DNA of 64,000 nucleotides from positions 1,674,001-1,738,000 of the forward strand of contig NZ_CP032155.1 of the NCBI RefSeq assembly GCF_008329905.1, in the 5' to 3' direction. The notes beneath the pieces are model-generated. The model ran no database searches and was not told the DNA's origin. It saw nothing but the letters and a program-made list of their open reading frames with translations. The DNA is from Mycobacterium sp. ELW1. Its GTDB lineage: Bacteria; Actinomycetota; Actinomycetes; Mycobacteriales; Mycobacteriaceae. Below are positions 1 through 8,225 of this stretch, one piece after another (position 1 is the stretch's first letter; each line of letters opens with the position of its first letter). The position numbers were made by a program, and so were the translations under genes.

Positions 1-80
1 GACGCCAGGATGTCAGGGTCGGTGACGACGACCCCGTCGGGAAGCTCGGCGGCCAGGCCGGCCAGAGCGCTCACGGCCAT
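1..80 (-). CDS. FAD-linked oxidoreductase, N-terminal fragment (GlcD/D-lactate dehydrogenase type)
   Basis: Only the first 26 or so residues are inside the window; the gene reads leftward off the edge. The N-terminus MAVSALAGLAAELPDG followed by VVVTDPDIL looks like the start of GlcD-type FAD-binding oxidases, where a 'V-x-T-D-P' stretch precedes the FAD domain. It begins 9 bp after the stop of the efflux pump gene, so the two are probably co-transcribed. The homologous neighbour in M. tuberculosis (Rv1257c) is an oxidoreductase of this family, which supports the call. No catalytic residues are visible. Confidence 0.6.
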   Translation of the reverse strand, partial: MAVSALAGLAAELPDGVVVTDPDILA

Positions 81-89
81 TGCGCCATC

Positions 90-1313
90 CTAGGCGGCGT
101 CGTCGTCCAGCTCCTTGAGGGCAGGGAGCCAGGGACACAGCACGCCGATCGCCAGGATCGGCACCGCCAGAACCAGGAATGTCACCGTCAGACCGAACGC
201 GTCGACCAGCGGGCCGGCCACCGTGAACCCGATCGGGCCCGCGGCGTAGGTCATCGACGTCATCACCCCGACCACCCGGCCGCGCAGCTGCTCAGGGGTG
301 CGAGTCTGCATCACCGAGTTGTAGATGGGCCCGATCGGCCCGTACACCAGGCCGACCAGGGCGGCGAACGACAAGATGACCGGCAGCGGCGGCAGGAACG
401 CGATGACCGTCACCGCGATCCCGAACGTCAGCACTGCCGTCAGCACCGTCGTCCGCTTGCTGGCCACCTTCGACAGCACGGTCCAGCTCAGCGCCCCGAT
501 CAGCCCGCCGATCGACAACGCCATCAACACCCAGCCCAGCTGGGCCGGCTCGTTGCGGTCGGTGAAGTACTTGGGGAACAGCACGCTTTCCATCGGCAGG
601 TATAACCCGGTGACGGCGAGGTCGACCAGGCCCAGGGTGCGAAGAACCCGGTTGCGCCAGACGAACTTCAAGCCTTCGACAACTCCGGAAACCACACTCT
701 CCGGCAGCTTTTCGCGCGCCGGGCGCCCGGTGCCCTCCAGCCGCAGCACCGCCATTGCCAGGATCGCCAGCCCGAACAGCGCCGCGGTCACCCACATCGC
801 GTTGACACCGCCGAGCGTGGCGATGAGCAGGCCGCCAACACCCGGGCCGGTGATGTAGGCGAGGTTGAACACGGCCTCGTAGACGCTGTTGGTGTGATCG
901 AGGGTCCAGCCCGCGCGAACGGCCGCCTCGGGCAGCATCGACTGCCGCGCGGTCATACCGGCCGGATCGAAGAACGCGCCGAGGGCGGCCAGTGCGGCCA
1001 GGACGAGGGTGGTCAGCACGTCGGTGCCGAACGCGATCGCCAGGACCGGGATCGCGGCCACCGCGAGGGCCGACAGCGCGTCGGAGAGCATCGCCACCCG
1101 GCGTCGGCCGACGAAGTCGACGGCGGCGCCGGCGATGAGGGTGGCGAACAACAGCGGCAGGGTTGCCGCGCCCGCGACGATCGAGGCATCCACCGCACTG
1201 CCGGTGCGCTGCAGCACCAGCCAGGGGAAGGCGACCATGGAGATGCCGTTGGCGCCCGCGGCCAGGAAGGTCGAGGACAGGATCAGCAGCGCGGGGACGC
1301 GCGTGGTGGTCAC
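90..1313 (-). CDS. tap: MFS multidrug efflux transporter, Tap-like (Rv1258c type)
   Basis: A 407-residue integral membrane protein with about 12 hydrophobic segments. The MFS motif A between TM2 and TM3 is present as GAAVDFVGRRR (about residues 62-72), which fits a proton-driven drug exporter. M. tuberculosis Tap (Rv1258c) is a tetracycline/aminoglycoside efflux pump of similar length and lies between the same two neighbours: FAD oxidoreductase downstream and udgB divergent upstream. The symbol rests on synteny and family; substrate cannot be read from sequence. The gene starts 52 bp from the divergent udgB. Confidence 0.8.
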   Translation of the reverse strand: MTTTRVPALLILSSTFLAAGANGISMVAFPWLVLQRTGSAVDASIVAGAATLPLLFATLIAGAAVDFVGRRRVAMLSDALSALAVAAIPVLAIAFGTDVLTTLVLAALAALGAFFDPAGMTARQSMLPEAAVRAGWTLDHTNSVYEAVFNLAYITGPGVGGLLIATLGGVNAMWVTAALFGLAILAMAVLRLEGTGRPAREKLPESVVSGVVEGLKFVWRNRVLRTLGLVDLAVTGLYLPMESVLFPKYFTDRNEPAQLGWVLMALSIGGLIGALSWTVLSKVASKRTTVLTAVLTFGIAVTVIAFLPPLPVILSFAALVGLVYGPIGPIYNSVMQTRTPEQLRGRVVGVMTSMTYAAGPIGFTVAGPLVDAFGLTVTFLVLAVPILAIGVLCPWLPALKELDDDAA

Positions 1314-1328
1314 CGGCAGAGCTTAAGT

Positions 1329-1347
1329 TCTCGCGCGGCGCGCGAGA
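1329..1347. promoter_or_regulatory. Inverted repeat between tap and udgB
   Basis: TCTCGCGC, three bases, then GCGCGAGA: a perfect 8-bp dyad in the 52-bp gap between two divergent genes. It could be an operator acting on either promoter. No match to a known regulator site is claimed, and a GC-rich dyad of this size can arise by chance in such DNA. Confidence 0.3.
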
Positions 1348-1365
1348 CCCGGGCAGAGTGGACCG

Positions 1366-2193
1366 GTGACCCTCCTTCCCCATCCGCGGACCAGGGTGTT
1401 GTTCTCCTCGCCCGTTCCACCGGGTACGGGCTGGCCCGGGGACCCCGCCGTGCCCGAGACCCCGGTGGCTGCCGACGCCGCCCAGGTGGCGACTCTGGCC
1501 GCGGCGGCCGGCGACATCGCAGCGGTGGATGCGCAGGTCAGCGTCTGCCGGGCATGTCCCAGGCTGGTCTCCTGGCGGGAAGAGGTGGCGGTCACCAAAC
1601 GTCGCTCGTTCGCGGGTGAGCCGTATTGGGGCAGGCCGATCACCGGGTGGGGCTCGGCGCAGCCGAAGATCCTGGTGCTGGGCCTGGCCCCGGCCGCGCA
1701 CGGGGGCAACCGGACGGGGCGGGTGTTCACCGGTGATCGCTCCGGCGATCAGCTGTTCGCCGCGCTGCACCGGGCTGGCCTGGTGAACCAATCGACCAGT
1801 GTCGACGCGGCAGATGGTTTGTCCACCAAGCACATTCGGGTGGCTGCCGCCGTCCGGTGCGCGCCTCCCGCCAACAAGCCGGAGCCCGCCGAGCGATCGA
1901 CCTGTGAGCCGTGGCTGACCGCCGAGTGGCGGTTGATCGCGCCGTCGGTTCGGGTGATCGTCACCCTGGGCGGGTTCGGCTGGCAGGCCGCGCTGCGGTT
2001 GCTCGCCGACGACCTGCCTGCGCAGGCCAAGCCCAAGTTCGGGCACGGGGTGGTCGTCGAGTTGCCGTCAGGCCGGCAGCTGCTGGGCTGCTATCACCCG
2101 AGTCAGCAGAACATGTTCACCGGGCGACTCACCCCGGACATGCTCGACGACGTGTTCACCGACGCTGCTGTGCGGGCGGGCCTGCGGGGGTGA
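1366..2193 (+). CDS. udgB: Uracil-DNA glycosylase family 5 (UdgB)
   Basis: A 275-residue base-excision repair enzyme that removes uracil, and in this family other deaminated bases, from DNA. Seen: a Cys pair VCRAC near residue 60 and later RCAPP and CEPW cysteines, the usual 4Fe-4S ligands; the family 5 active-site motif [14 protein letters not shown] (about 106-119), which lacks the Asp or Asn used by families 1 and 4; and the C-terminal HPSQQN motif. The GTG start at 1366 gives the normal N-terminus (LLPHPRT...[10 protein letters not shown]). Its position divergent from the efflux pump matches Rv1259. Confidence 0.9.
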   Translation: MTLLPHPRTRVLFSSPVPPGTGWPGDPAVPETPVAADAAQVATLAAAAGDIAAVDAQVSVCRACPRLVSWREEVAVTKRRSFAGEPYWGRPITGWGSAQPKILVLGLAPAAHGGNRTGRVFTGDRSGDQLFAALHRAGLVNQSTSVDAADGLSTKHIRVAAAVRCAPPANKPEPAERSTCEPWLTAEWRLIAPSVRVIVTLGGFGWQAALRLLADDLPAQAKPKFGHGVVVELPSGRQLLGCYHPSQQNMFTGRLTPDMLDDVFTDAAVRAGLRG

Positions 2194-2230
2194 GGGGAAG
2201 CATGCGCGCACTCGTATCGTTGAGGTGACT

Positions 2231-3262
2231 ATGCGGCTTTCTGTCCTCGACCTCGTTCCGGTACGCACCGACCAAACCACCGCCGACGCGCTGGCGGCCA
2301 CCGTACGGCTGGCTCAGACCGCCGACCGCTTGGGATTCACCCGGTATTGGGTGGCGGAACACCACAACATGCCCGCGGTCGCGGCCACCAGCCCGCCGGT
2401 GATCCTCGCCTACCTGGCTGCCCAGACCACCCATCTGCGGCTGGGTTCGGGAGGGGTGATGCTGCCCAACCATGCGCCGCTGGCGGTGGCCGAGCAGTTC
2501 GCATTGTTGGAGGCCGCCGCTCCGGGACGGATCGATCTCGGGATCGGCCGCGCGCCCGGCTCCGACCCGGTGACGTCGTACATGCTGCGGGGCGCACGAG
2601 ACGATTCCGACATCGAGAACTTCCCGCAGTACCTCGATGACGTCGCGGCGCTGATGAGCGCGCACGGGGTGCGCATCCCGATCCGCAACCAGGACTACAT
2701 CCTCAAGGCCACGCCCGCGGCGGTCGAGGAGCCTCGGCTGTGGCTGCTCGGCTCGTCGATGTACTCGGCACATCTGGCCGCCGCCAAAGGGCTGCCGTAT
2801 GTGTTCGCGCATCACTTCGCCGGGCAGGGCACCGTCGAGGCGCTGGCCACCTACCGGTCGGAATTCCGGCCCAGTGCGGTGGCCGCCGAGCCGGTGACGT
2901 TCATGACGGTCAATGCGGTGGTCGCGCCGACGCGGTCCGAGGCCGAGGCATTGCTGCTGCCGAACCTGCAGATGATGGCGCGGCTGCGCACCGGCCAACC
3001 GCTCGGGCCGCTCGACCTGGTCGAGGACGCGGCGGCGCTGACCATGCACCCGCAGGCCGAGGCGATCATCGCCGCCGGGCGCAGCAAGGCCGTCGTCGGC
3101 TCACCGTCCGAGGCGGCCGACCAGGTTCGTGCCGTGGCCGACGAGTTCGACGTCGACGAGGTGATGGTCAACCCGGTCGCATCCGCGCATCGCGGGACCG
3201 ATTCGGCGACCGCCCCGGACCGGGAGACGACGTTGGAGCTGCTGGCGAAAGAGCTGTTCTAG
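2231..3262 (+). CDS. Luciferase-like (bacterial luciferase family) flavin monooxygenase
   Basis: About 343 residues, TIM-barrel luciferase-like family. Seen: N-terminal RLSVLDLVPV, the WVAEHHNM motif (about residue 42) and LRLGSGGVMLPNHAPL (about 75), both typical of the 'LLM class, MsnO8-like' group; these use FMN or F420. ATG at 2231 has GAGG five bases upstream; a GTG two codons earlier (2225) is also possible. It follows udgB by 37 bp on the same strand, in the place Rv1260 (a different flavoenzyme) occupies in M. tuberculosis. Substrate unknown. Confidence 0.8.
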   Translation: MRLSVLDLVPVRTDQTTADALAATVRLAQTADRLGFTRYWVAEHHNMPAVAATSPPVILAYLAAQTTHLRLGSGGVMLPNHAPLAVAEQFALLEAAAPGRIDLGIGRAPGSDPVTSYMLRGARDDSDIENFPQYLDDVAALMSAHGVRIPIRNQDYILKATPAAVEEPRLWLLGSSMYSAHLAAAKGLPYVFAHHFAGQGTVEALATYRSEFRPSAVAAEPVTFMTVNAVVAPTRSEAEALLLPNLQMMARLRTGQPLGPLDLVEDAAALTMHPQAEAIIAAGRSKAVVGSPSEAADQVRAVADEFDVDEVMVNPVASAHRGTDSATAPDRETTLELLAKELF

Positions 3263-3286
3263 CAGGATTTTTCGGGACCACGTCGC

Positions 3287-3343
3287 CGAGATCGACGCTG
3301 GCGTGACGTTTACTCGACCTTTCCCGCGCTGCCGTCGATCTCG
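3287..3343. repeat. 57-bp dispersed palindromic element, copy A
   Basis: Perfect 11-bp terminal arms CGAGATCGACG (3287-3297) and CGTCGATCTCG (3333-3343) enclose a core with TACTCG at offset 24. Two more copies of exactly the same outer length and core position occur at 22583-22639 and, reversed, at 41163-41219. This copy lies between two convergent genes, where it could act as a bidirectional terminator or be a REP-like element. No gene is seen in this 130-bp gap. Confidence 0.75.
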
Positions 3344-3392
3344 ATGTCAGCCGGTGGGGGGATGACAAGGATTGTCGCTCAGAGGCGGACGC

Positions 3393-3821
3393 TCAGGGTG
3401 TCAGGCGTACGACCGGGATGGGCCGCGTGGTGCCGCGCTGGTACGAGCTGTAGCGGCCGCCGTTGTTCGAGTCACAGATGTGCCACAACCGCCCGTAGTC
3501 CGGGTCGCCCGGCATCACGATCTGTGCGGTGACCGCCAAACGCTTTCTGCCCACATTGATTTCGATCTTCGGATGTGCGCGCAGGTTGTGATACCACGCC
3601 GGGTTGCGGTCCGCTCCGCCGTTGGACGCGACGATCAGGTAGTCGTCCCCATCGCGGAAGTACGCGAGCAGATTCGACCGGGGCTGGCCGGTCCTCGCCC
3701 CGATGGTGTGCAGCATCAGGGAGGACGGAACCCCGGGCATCCGGTGCCCGATCCAGCCGTTGGTGCGCCGGTACACCCAGTCGTGCACCTTCACGAACGT
3801 CATCAGTGCGGAATCGGGCAT
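3393..3821 (-). CDS. Nitroreductase/deazaflavin-dependent (DDN/Rv3547-like) family protein
   Basis: 142 residues starting MPDSALMTFVKVHDWVYRR. The sequence SLMLHTIGARTGQPRSNLL (about 34-52) followed by GDDYLIVASNGG and NPAWYHNLRAHP is the signature of the F420H2-dependent DDN-like fold: split beta-barrel, with the K/R-T-G loop binding the cofactor. The ATG at 3821 was preferred over longer readings because it fits the family N-terminus and leaves 7 bp to the upstream HIT gene. Equivalent to Rv1261c by position. Role probably in quinone or redox protection; not provable here. Confidence 0.82.
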   Translation of the reverse strand: MPDSALMTFVKVHDWVYRRTNGWIGHRMPGVPSSLMLHTIGARTGQPRSNLLAYFRDGDDYLIVASNGGADRNPAWYHNLRAHPKIEINVGRKRLAVTAQIVMPGDPDYGRLWHICDSNNGGRYSSYQRGTTRPIPVVRLTP

Positions 3822-3828
3822 GACTCTC

Positions 3829-4260
3829 TCATCCGGTTGTGTCGAGTTGGGACAGGGCGGCCCGCAGGATTCGTCCGGTGCCCTCGCGGTCGGGGTCACG
3901 GCGCAGCAGCATCCCCTTGGCGAACGACAGCTTGTCGCCGTCACGCCGCGGGATCACATGCAGGTGAATGTGAAACACCGTCTGCATGGCCGACTTGCCG
4001 TCGTTGATCGCAATGTTGTTGCCGGTCGCGCCGAGATCAGACGCACGGGTCGCCTGCGCGATCCGCTGCCCGACGGCGAGCATCCCGGCCAGGGTCTCGG
4101 CCGGAGTGTCGGTGAGGTCGACCGTGTGCCGCTTGGGCACCACCAGGGTGTGGCCCCGGGTGAACGGGCGGATGTCGAGGATGCCGAGGAAATCGTCGTC
4201 CTCGTGAACGCGGATGGCGGGTGCCGTACCGGCGACGATCTCGCAGAACACGCATGCCAT
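3829..4260 (-). CDS. HIT family nucleotide-binding hydrolase
   Basis: 143 residues. The histidine triad is seen as VFHIHLHVIPRR (about 95-106); the second histidine of the triad is the nucleophile in nucleotidyl hydrolases. An N-terminal CVFC pair is typical of the HinT/Fhit-like bacterial branch. Likely hydrolyses AMP-linked nucleotides such as adenosine phosphoramidate. Operon with the downstream DDN-like gene (7-bp gap), as Rv1262c-Rv1261c; divergent from the amidase with 36 bp between starts. Confidence 0.88.
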   Translation of the reverse strand: MACVFCEIVAGTAPAIRVHEDDDFLGILDIRPFTRGHTLVVPKRHTVDLTDTPAETLAGMLAVGQRIAQATRASDLGATGNNIAINDGKSAMQTVFHIHLHVIPRRDGDKLSFAKGMLLRRDPDREGTGRILRAALSQLDTTG

Positions 4261-4296
4261 CTGGTCACCGTAGCGGGCAGCGTTAGGCTGCGGGAG

Positions 4297-5687
4297 ATGG
4301 ACTCCACCGACATTGCCTTCGCCGGTGCTGCCGAGCAGGCACGCATGCTCGTCAACGGCACCATCACCGCCCCGCCCTGCTGGAGTTGTACCTCGACCGG
4401 ATAGCGCGCGTCGACCGGGAGTTGCGGGCTTACCGCGTGGTGTTCACCGACAGCGCGCGCCGGGAGGCCGCCGCCGCGCAGGAGTTGCTCGACGCCGGCG
4501 AACGCAAGCCGCTGTTGGGCGTCCCGATCGCGATCAAGGACGACGTCGACGTCGCGGACGAATTCACCTGCTACGGCAGCAGCGCCTACGGCCAGGCGCC
4601 GACGAGCGACGCACTGGTGGTGCGCCGGTTGCGCGAGGCCGGCGCGGTGATCCTGGGCAAGACGTCGGTGCCGGAGATGATGCTGTGGCCGTTCACCGAA
4701 ACGGTCTCCTTCGGCGCCACCCACAACCCGTGGGATCTGGAGCGCGCACCGGGCGGCAGCAGCGGCGGCAGCGGTGCGGCCGTGGCCGCGGGGCTTGCCC
4801 CCATGGCGTTGGGTTCCGACGGCGCCGGCTCCATTCGTATTCCCTCCACCTGGTGCGGGCTTTTCGGACTCAAGCCGCAGCGTGACCGGGTGCCGATGGC
4901 TCCGCACGACGACGCCTGGTGCGGCTTGTCCGTCAACGGCCCGATGACACGCACGGTGGAGGACGCCGCGCTGTTCCTCGACGCGACCTCGACGCTGCCC
5001 GGGCCGTCGGGCGGGTTCGTCGCAGCGGCCAACCGCGAGCCTGGCAGACTGCGAATCGCCTTGAGCGCCAAGCTCCCTCCGACCATGCTCGGTCGGGTCG
5101 GCAAGGCGCAGCAGAGGGCACTCGACGGTGCCGAGACGCTGTTGCGCGATCTCGGCCACGACGTGGTCTGGCGCGATCCCGACTATCCCGCGTGGGCGGT
5201 GTACGGCCATGTGCTGCCGCGGATGTGGCGCGGCGCCTTCCAGGACGCCACCGCCCTGCCGCACCGGGAACGGCTCGAGCCGAGGACCAAAGGCATTGCC
5301 CGACTGGGCCGGCTGATCTCCGACGCGCAGATCGCCAAGGTGCGCGCCGCCGAGCCGGCACTTGCGGCGCGGGTCCAGTCGATATTCGACCATGTCGACG
5401 TGTTGGTCACCCCCGGCACCGCGACCGGTCCGTCGCGCATCGGGCAGTATCAGCACCGCGGCGGGGTCGCGACGCTGGCGATGGTGTCGGCCCGGGTGCC
5501 GTTCAACGCCATGTTCAACGCGACGGGCCAGCCCGCCGCCGTCGTCCCGTGGGGGCTCGACGACGCCGGGGTGCCGATGTCGATCCAGCTGGTCGGCCGG
5601 CCGTCGGACGAGGCGACGCTGCTGTCGCTGAGCCACCAGATCGAGATGGCGCGTCCATGGGCGAACCGGAGACCGCCGGTCTCTTAG
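4297..5687 (+). pseudogene. amiB2: Amidase signature enzyme (AmiB2-like), single-base frameshift near the N-terminus
   Basis: Ser-cisSer-Lys amidase. Core residues are intact: GVPIAIKDDVDVADE (catalytic Lys), GGSSGGSGAAVAAG and GSDGAGSIRIPSTWCG (cis-Ser and nucleophile Ser). The natural start MDSTDIAFAGAAEQ begins at ATG 4297 in one frame; after the C-rich stretch at 4370-4377 the family sequence ALLELYLDRIARVD continues in another frame. Adding one base there gives 463 residues, close to the 462 of Rv1263. As written, only 4386-5687 (from a TTG without a clear ribosome site) is open. Either a true frameshift or a missed C in the read. Its stop overlaps the convergent glycosylase by 4 bp. Confidence 0.75.
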
Positions 5688-6181
5688 CCGGTCAGCGCCG
5701 CGCGCCAGGCCGTCAGTTTGTCGGCGTAGCGCATGGTCTGCGCCGGACTGGTCGACGGCAGCCGCACGAACGTGGCCGGCACGTCGAGGTGGACGAGCCG
5801 GGCGAAGTTGCGCTCGGCGGCCGCGCCGTTGAACAACACCCGCTCGATGCCCGGTCGGGCGGCAAAGTAGGTCCCGAAGTCGTTGGGCACCATGCTGTCC
5901 GGCTCGACGGAGGAATCCAGGCTGCCGACCCGCCGACAGTGCTTGAGGACGTCCCAGACGGCGACGTCGTGGCGGGTGAGGACCTCGGTCCGATGCTGGT
6001 ACGGCGCGTCCGGCTCGCATCCGAACACTTCACCGATGATGCGCCAGAATGCATTTCGTGGGTTTCCGTAGTACTGCCCGCTCGCCAGCGAGAGCACGCT
6101 GGGCATATTGCCGAGGATCAGCAACCGCCCATCGGGCGAGCCGATGGGCGGTAGCCCCTCCAGGAGCGGGGATCGTGACAT
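5684..6181 (-). CDS. Hypoxanthine/uracil-DNA glycosylase (UDG superfamily family 6, HDG-like)
   Basis: 165 residues. Seen: [20 protein letters not shown] (about 20-39) followed by NPRNAFW, and the C-terminal LPSTSPA motif, the two hallmark blocks of the small family 6 glycosylases that excise hypoxanthine (deoxyinosine) and resemble G/T mismatch enzymes. No Fe-S cysteines. It is inserted between the amiB2 and adenylyl cyclase homologues, so it is an addition relative to the M. tuberculosis order as I recall it. Start divergent from the cyclase with only 26 bp between the two start codons. Confidence 0.82.
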   Translation of the reverse strand: MSRSPLLEGLPPIGSPDGRLLILGNMPSVLSLASGQYYGNPRNAFWRIIGEVFGCEPDAPYQHRTEVLTRHDVAVWDVLKHCRRVGSLDSSVEPDSMVPNDFGTYFAARPGIERVLFNGAAAERNFARLVHLDVPATFVRLPSTSPAQTMRYADKLTAWRAALTG

Positions 6182-6207
6182 CGGGGTCGACGGTATACGT
6201 TGGGTCG

Positions 6208-7332
6208 GTGACCGAAACCGTCGACCCGGAGGCCGCCGGGCTGCTCGACGGGCTCACGGGCGATGCCCGTGCCCAACGGGCCGAATTGATTCCCTGGCTG
6301 GTGGAGCAGGGCATCACCGTCGAGGAGATCCGGGCGGCGTTCGCGCCGATGCTGCTGCCCGGCCGCCGGATCTTCGGTGATGACGGAACGAGGCTGTCGG
6401 CGCGGCAGATCAGCGAGCAGACCGGGCTGGACCTGGATCTGCTCCGGCGCTTCCAGCGCGCCAGCGGGCTCGCGACCGTCGACGATCCCGATGCGGCGGT
6501 ATTCCTCAAACCCGATGCCGAGACGGCCGTGCACGTGAAGCGGTTTCTCGATCTGGGGTTCGACCCAGACCGGCTGCTGACCGTGTACCGTCTTCTGGCA
6601 GAAGGCCTTTCGCGTGCCGCCGAGGCCATGCGATACACCGCGGTCGCCACGACGATGCAGCATCCCGGCACCACCGAACTCCAGATGGCCCAGAGCGCGC
6701 AGGTGCTGGTCAGCGCCGCGGCGCCGCTGCTGGGCCCGATGGTCCAGGACATGCTGATGCTGCAGCTACGCCACGCCATGGAAACCGAGGCGATCAACGC
6801 CAACGAAAGAGCCGTCGGCGCATCGCTTCCCGGCGCCCGCGACGTCGCGGTCGCCTTCGCGGACCTCGTCGGATTCACCAGGCTGGGCGAGACGGTTCCG
6901 CCCGAGGAACTCGAGCACCTGGCCAACCGCCTCGCCGACGCCGCCCGCGATGTGGCGGTGCCACCGGTGCGGTTCATCAAGACGATCGGCGACGCGGTGA
7001 TGATGGTGTCCACGGACACCGCGGCGTTGCTCCGCGCGATGTTGACGCTGGTGGAAGCCACCGAAGCCGACGACGCCCTGCCGCAACTGCGGGTGGGCCT
7101 GTCTCATGGGCAGGCTGTCAGCCGCGCGGGCGACTGGTTCGGCAGCCCGGTCAACCTGGCCAGCCGGGTGACCTCGGTGGCCCGGCCCGGATCGGTCCTG
7201 CTGTCCGAGGCGGCGCGGGAACAGATCGGGGACGACCCGTCCTTCAGCTGGTCGTTCGCCCGGGCGCGGCACCTCAAGGGCATCCAGGACGAGGTGAAAC
7301 TGTTCCGGGCTCGCCGGGCCGAAAAGCTCTGA
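6208..7332 (+). CDS. Class III adenylyl cyclase with N-terminal regulatory domain (Rv1264-like)
   Basis: 374 residues from GTG 6208. Residues 1 to about 195 form a helical domain matching the autoinhibitory pH-sensing domain known for Rv1264; the rest is a class III catalytic domain. Catalytic residues in place: Asp219 (FADLVGFT) and Asp262 (KTIGDAV) for metal, Lys258 and Asp309 (GDWFG) for adenine selection, Asn316 and Arg320 (NLASR) for the transition state. It should therefore make cAMP as a homodimer. No Shine-Dalgarno precedes the GTG; a TATACG-like box ends about 8 bp upstream, so the transcript may be leaderless. Longer upstream reading is not family-like. Confidence 0.88.
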   Translation: MTETVDPEAAGLLDGLTGDARAQRAELIPWLVEQGITVEEIRAAFAPMLLPGRRIFGDDGTRLSARQISEQTGLDLDLLRRFQRASGLATVDDPDAAVFLKPDAETAVHVKRFLDLGFDPDRLLTVYRLLAEGLSRAAEAMRYTAVATTMQHPGTTELQMAQSAQVLVSAAAPLLGPMVQDMLMLQLRHAMETEAINANERAVGASLPGARDVAVAFADLVGFTRLGETVPPEELEHLANRLADAARDVAVPPVRFIKTIGDAVMMVSTDTAALLRAMLTLVEATEADDALPQLRVGLSHGQAVSRAGDWFGSPVNLASRVTSVARPGSVLLSEAAREQIGDDPSFSWSFARARHLKGIQDEVKLFRARRAEKL

Positions 7333-7344
7333 TACGCAGACTTT

Positions 7345-7584
7345 TTAGCGCTTATCGCGTTTACGCAGCAACGACCAGCCGCCGAAGATGACTGCCGCGA
7401 GCACCATCAGCACCGCCGTGCCGGGTCCCAGTAGCCACCACACCAGCCCGACGGCCGCGACCGTCGGGACACCCACCACGAGTGCCACCATTGCGGGGTG
7501 CATCCGCGCCACGTCGCGCGCAGCGCGAGCGCGGTCGGGATCGAGACCGTCGCCTGTCATTCGACCATTATCCGTGCCTGCCAC
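7345..7584 (-). CDS. Small two-helix membrane protein
   Basis: 79 residues, not recognised as a named family. A charged N-terminus (DPDRARAARDVARMHP) precedes two hydrophobic segments (about residues 31-50 and 52-68) and a basic C-terminal tail LLRKRDKR. The topology suggests a small inner-membrane protein. An internal ATG eight codons in (MTGDGLDPD) could be the real start. It ends 12 bp from the convergent adenylyl cyclase gene. Confidence 0.6.
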   Translation of the reverse strand: MAGTDNGRMTGDGLDPDRARAARDVARMHPAMVALVVGVPTVAAVGLVWWLLGPGTAVLMVLAAVIFGGWSLLRKRDKR

Positions 7585-7628
7585 CCGGTCGTGACCGTTC
7601 GCCCAGAGAGAATGCCTGGCGGTCGCTT

Positions 7629-7652
7629 TGTAACGGTGTAATCATGTAATTC
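7629..7652 (+). promoter_or_regulatory. Three 8-bp direct repeats abutting a start codon
   Basis: TGTAACGG, TGTAATCA and TGTAATTC lie head to tail with exact 8-bp spacing, and the ATG of the next gene follows at once (7653). Iterated 7-8-bp direct repeats are typical operators of ribbon-helix-helix repressors. The downstream protein has a C-terminal segment that could be such a fold, so autoregulation is an inference. The region is AT-rich against its surroundings. Confidence 0.5.
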
Positions 7653-8225
7653 ATGAAGCATCAGCACACACACCGTCGCCCCGGCCGCCCCGGCGGGTGG
7701 CAACAGGCCGACCAGCCCGACGCCACCGACGCCAGTGAGTGGTTCGCCGGTCGTCTGCCCGAAGGGTGGTTCGCCGGAGACCCGACGGTCATCGTCGACC
7801 GTGAAGAGATCACCGTCATCGGGCGCCTGCCCGCGACGGACACACCGGACAGTGACGCGCGCGCAGCGGGCCGGGCTTCCCGGTTCCGGGAGGACACCCG
7901 CTCCGAGCGGATCCGGATCGCCGAGGAGGCCCAAGACAAATATGGCCGCAAGGTCTCCTGGGGCTTGGACATCGGCGCCGAAGGCTCCGCAGAATCGGAA
8001 CGAATTCTGTTCACGCACATCGCCGTTCCGGTGATGACCCGCCTCAAGCAACCCGAACGCCAGGTGCTCGACACCCTGGTCGACGCGGGCGTTGCCCGGT
8101 CGCGCTCGGATGCGCTGGCCTGGAGCGTGCGACTCGTCGGTGAGCACGCCGAGGAATGGCTGGCCAAGTTGCGCTCGGCGATGTCCCAGGTGGACGACCT
8201 TCGGGCCGAAGGCCCCAACCTCTAA
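7653..8225 (+). CDS. Conserved actinobacterial protein of unknown function, possible ribbon-helix-helix C-terminus
   Basis: 190 residues. N-terminus basic and Gly/Gln-rich; residues 30-75 hold two beta-like stretches (PEGWFAGDPTVIVDREEITV then GRLPATD); a charged helix follows (ARAAGRASRFREDTRSERIRIAEEA). Residues 135-180 (ERQVLDTLVDAGVARSRSDA and following) look like the strand-helix-helix of small repressors. No catalytic motif seen. The three 8-bp repeats touching its ATG suggest self-control. It ends directly against the convergent exporter gene. I do not recognise a characterised homologue. Confidence 0.7.
   Translation: MKHQHTHRRPGRPGGWQQADQPDATDASEWFAGRLPEGWFAGDPTVIVDREEITVIGRLPATDTPDSDARAAGRASRFREDTRSERIRIAEEAQDKYGRKVSWGLDIGAEGSAESERILFTHIAVPVMTRLKQPERQVLDTLVDAGVARSRSDALAWSVRLVGEHAEEWLAKLRSAMSQVDDLRAEGPNL

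Noticed and set aside
3954..6020. 688-codon minus-strand ORF over HIT and amidase
   Set aside because: Arg/Gly-rich shadow; overlaps well-supported genes on both strands.
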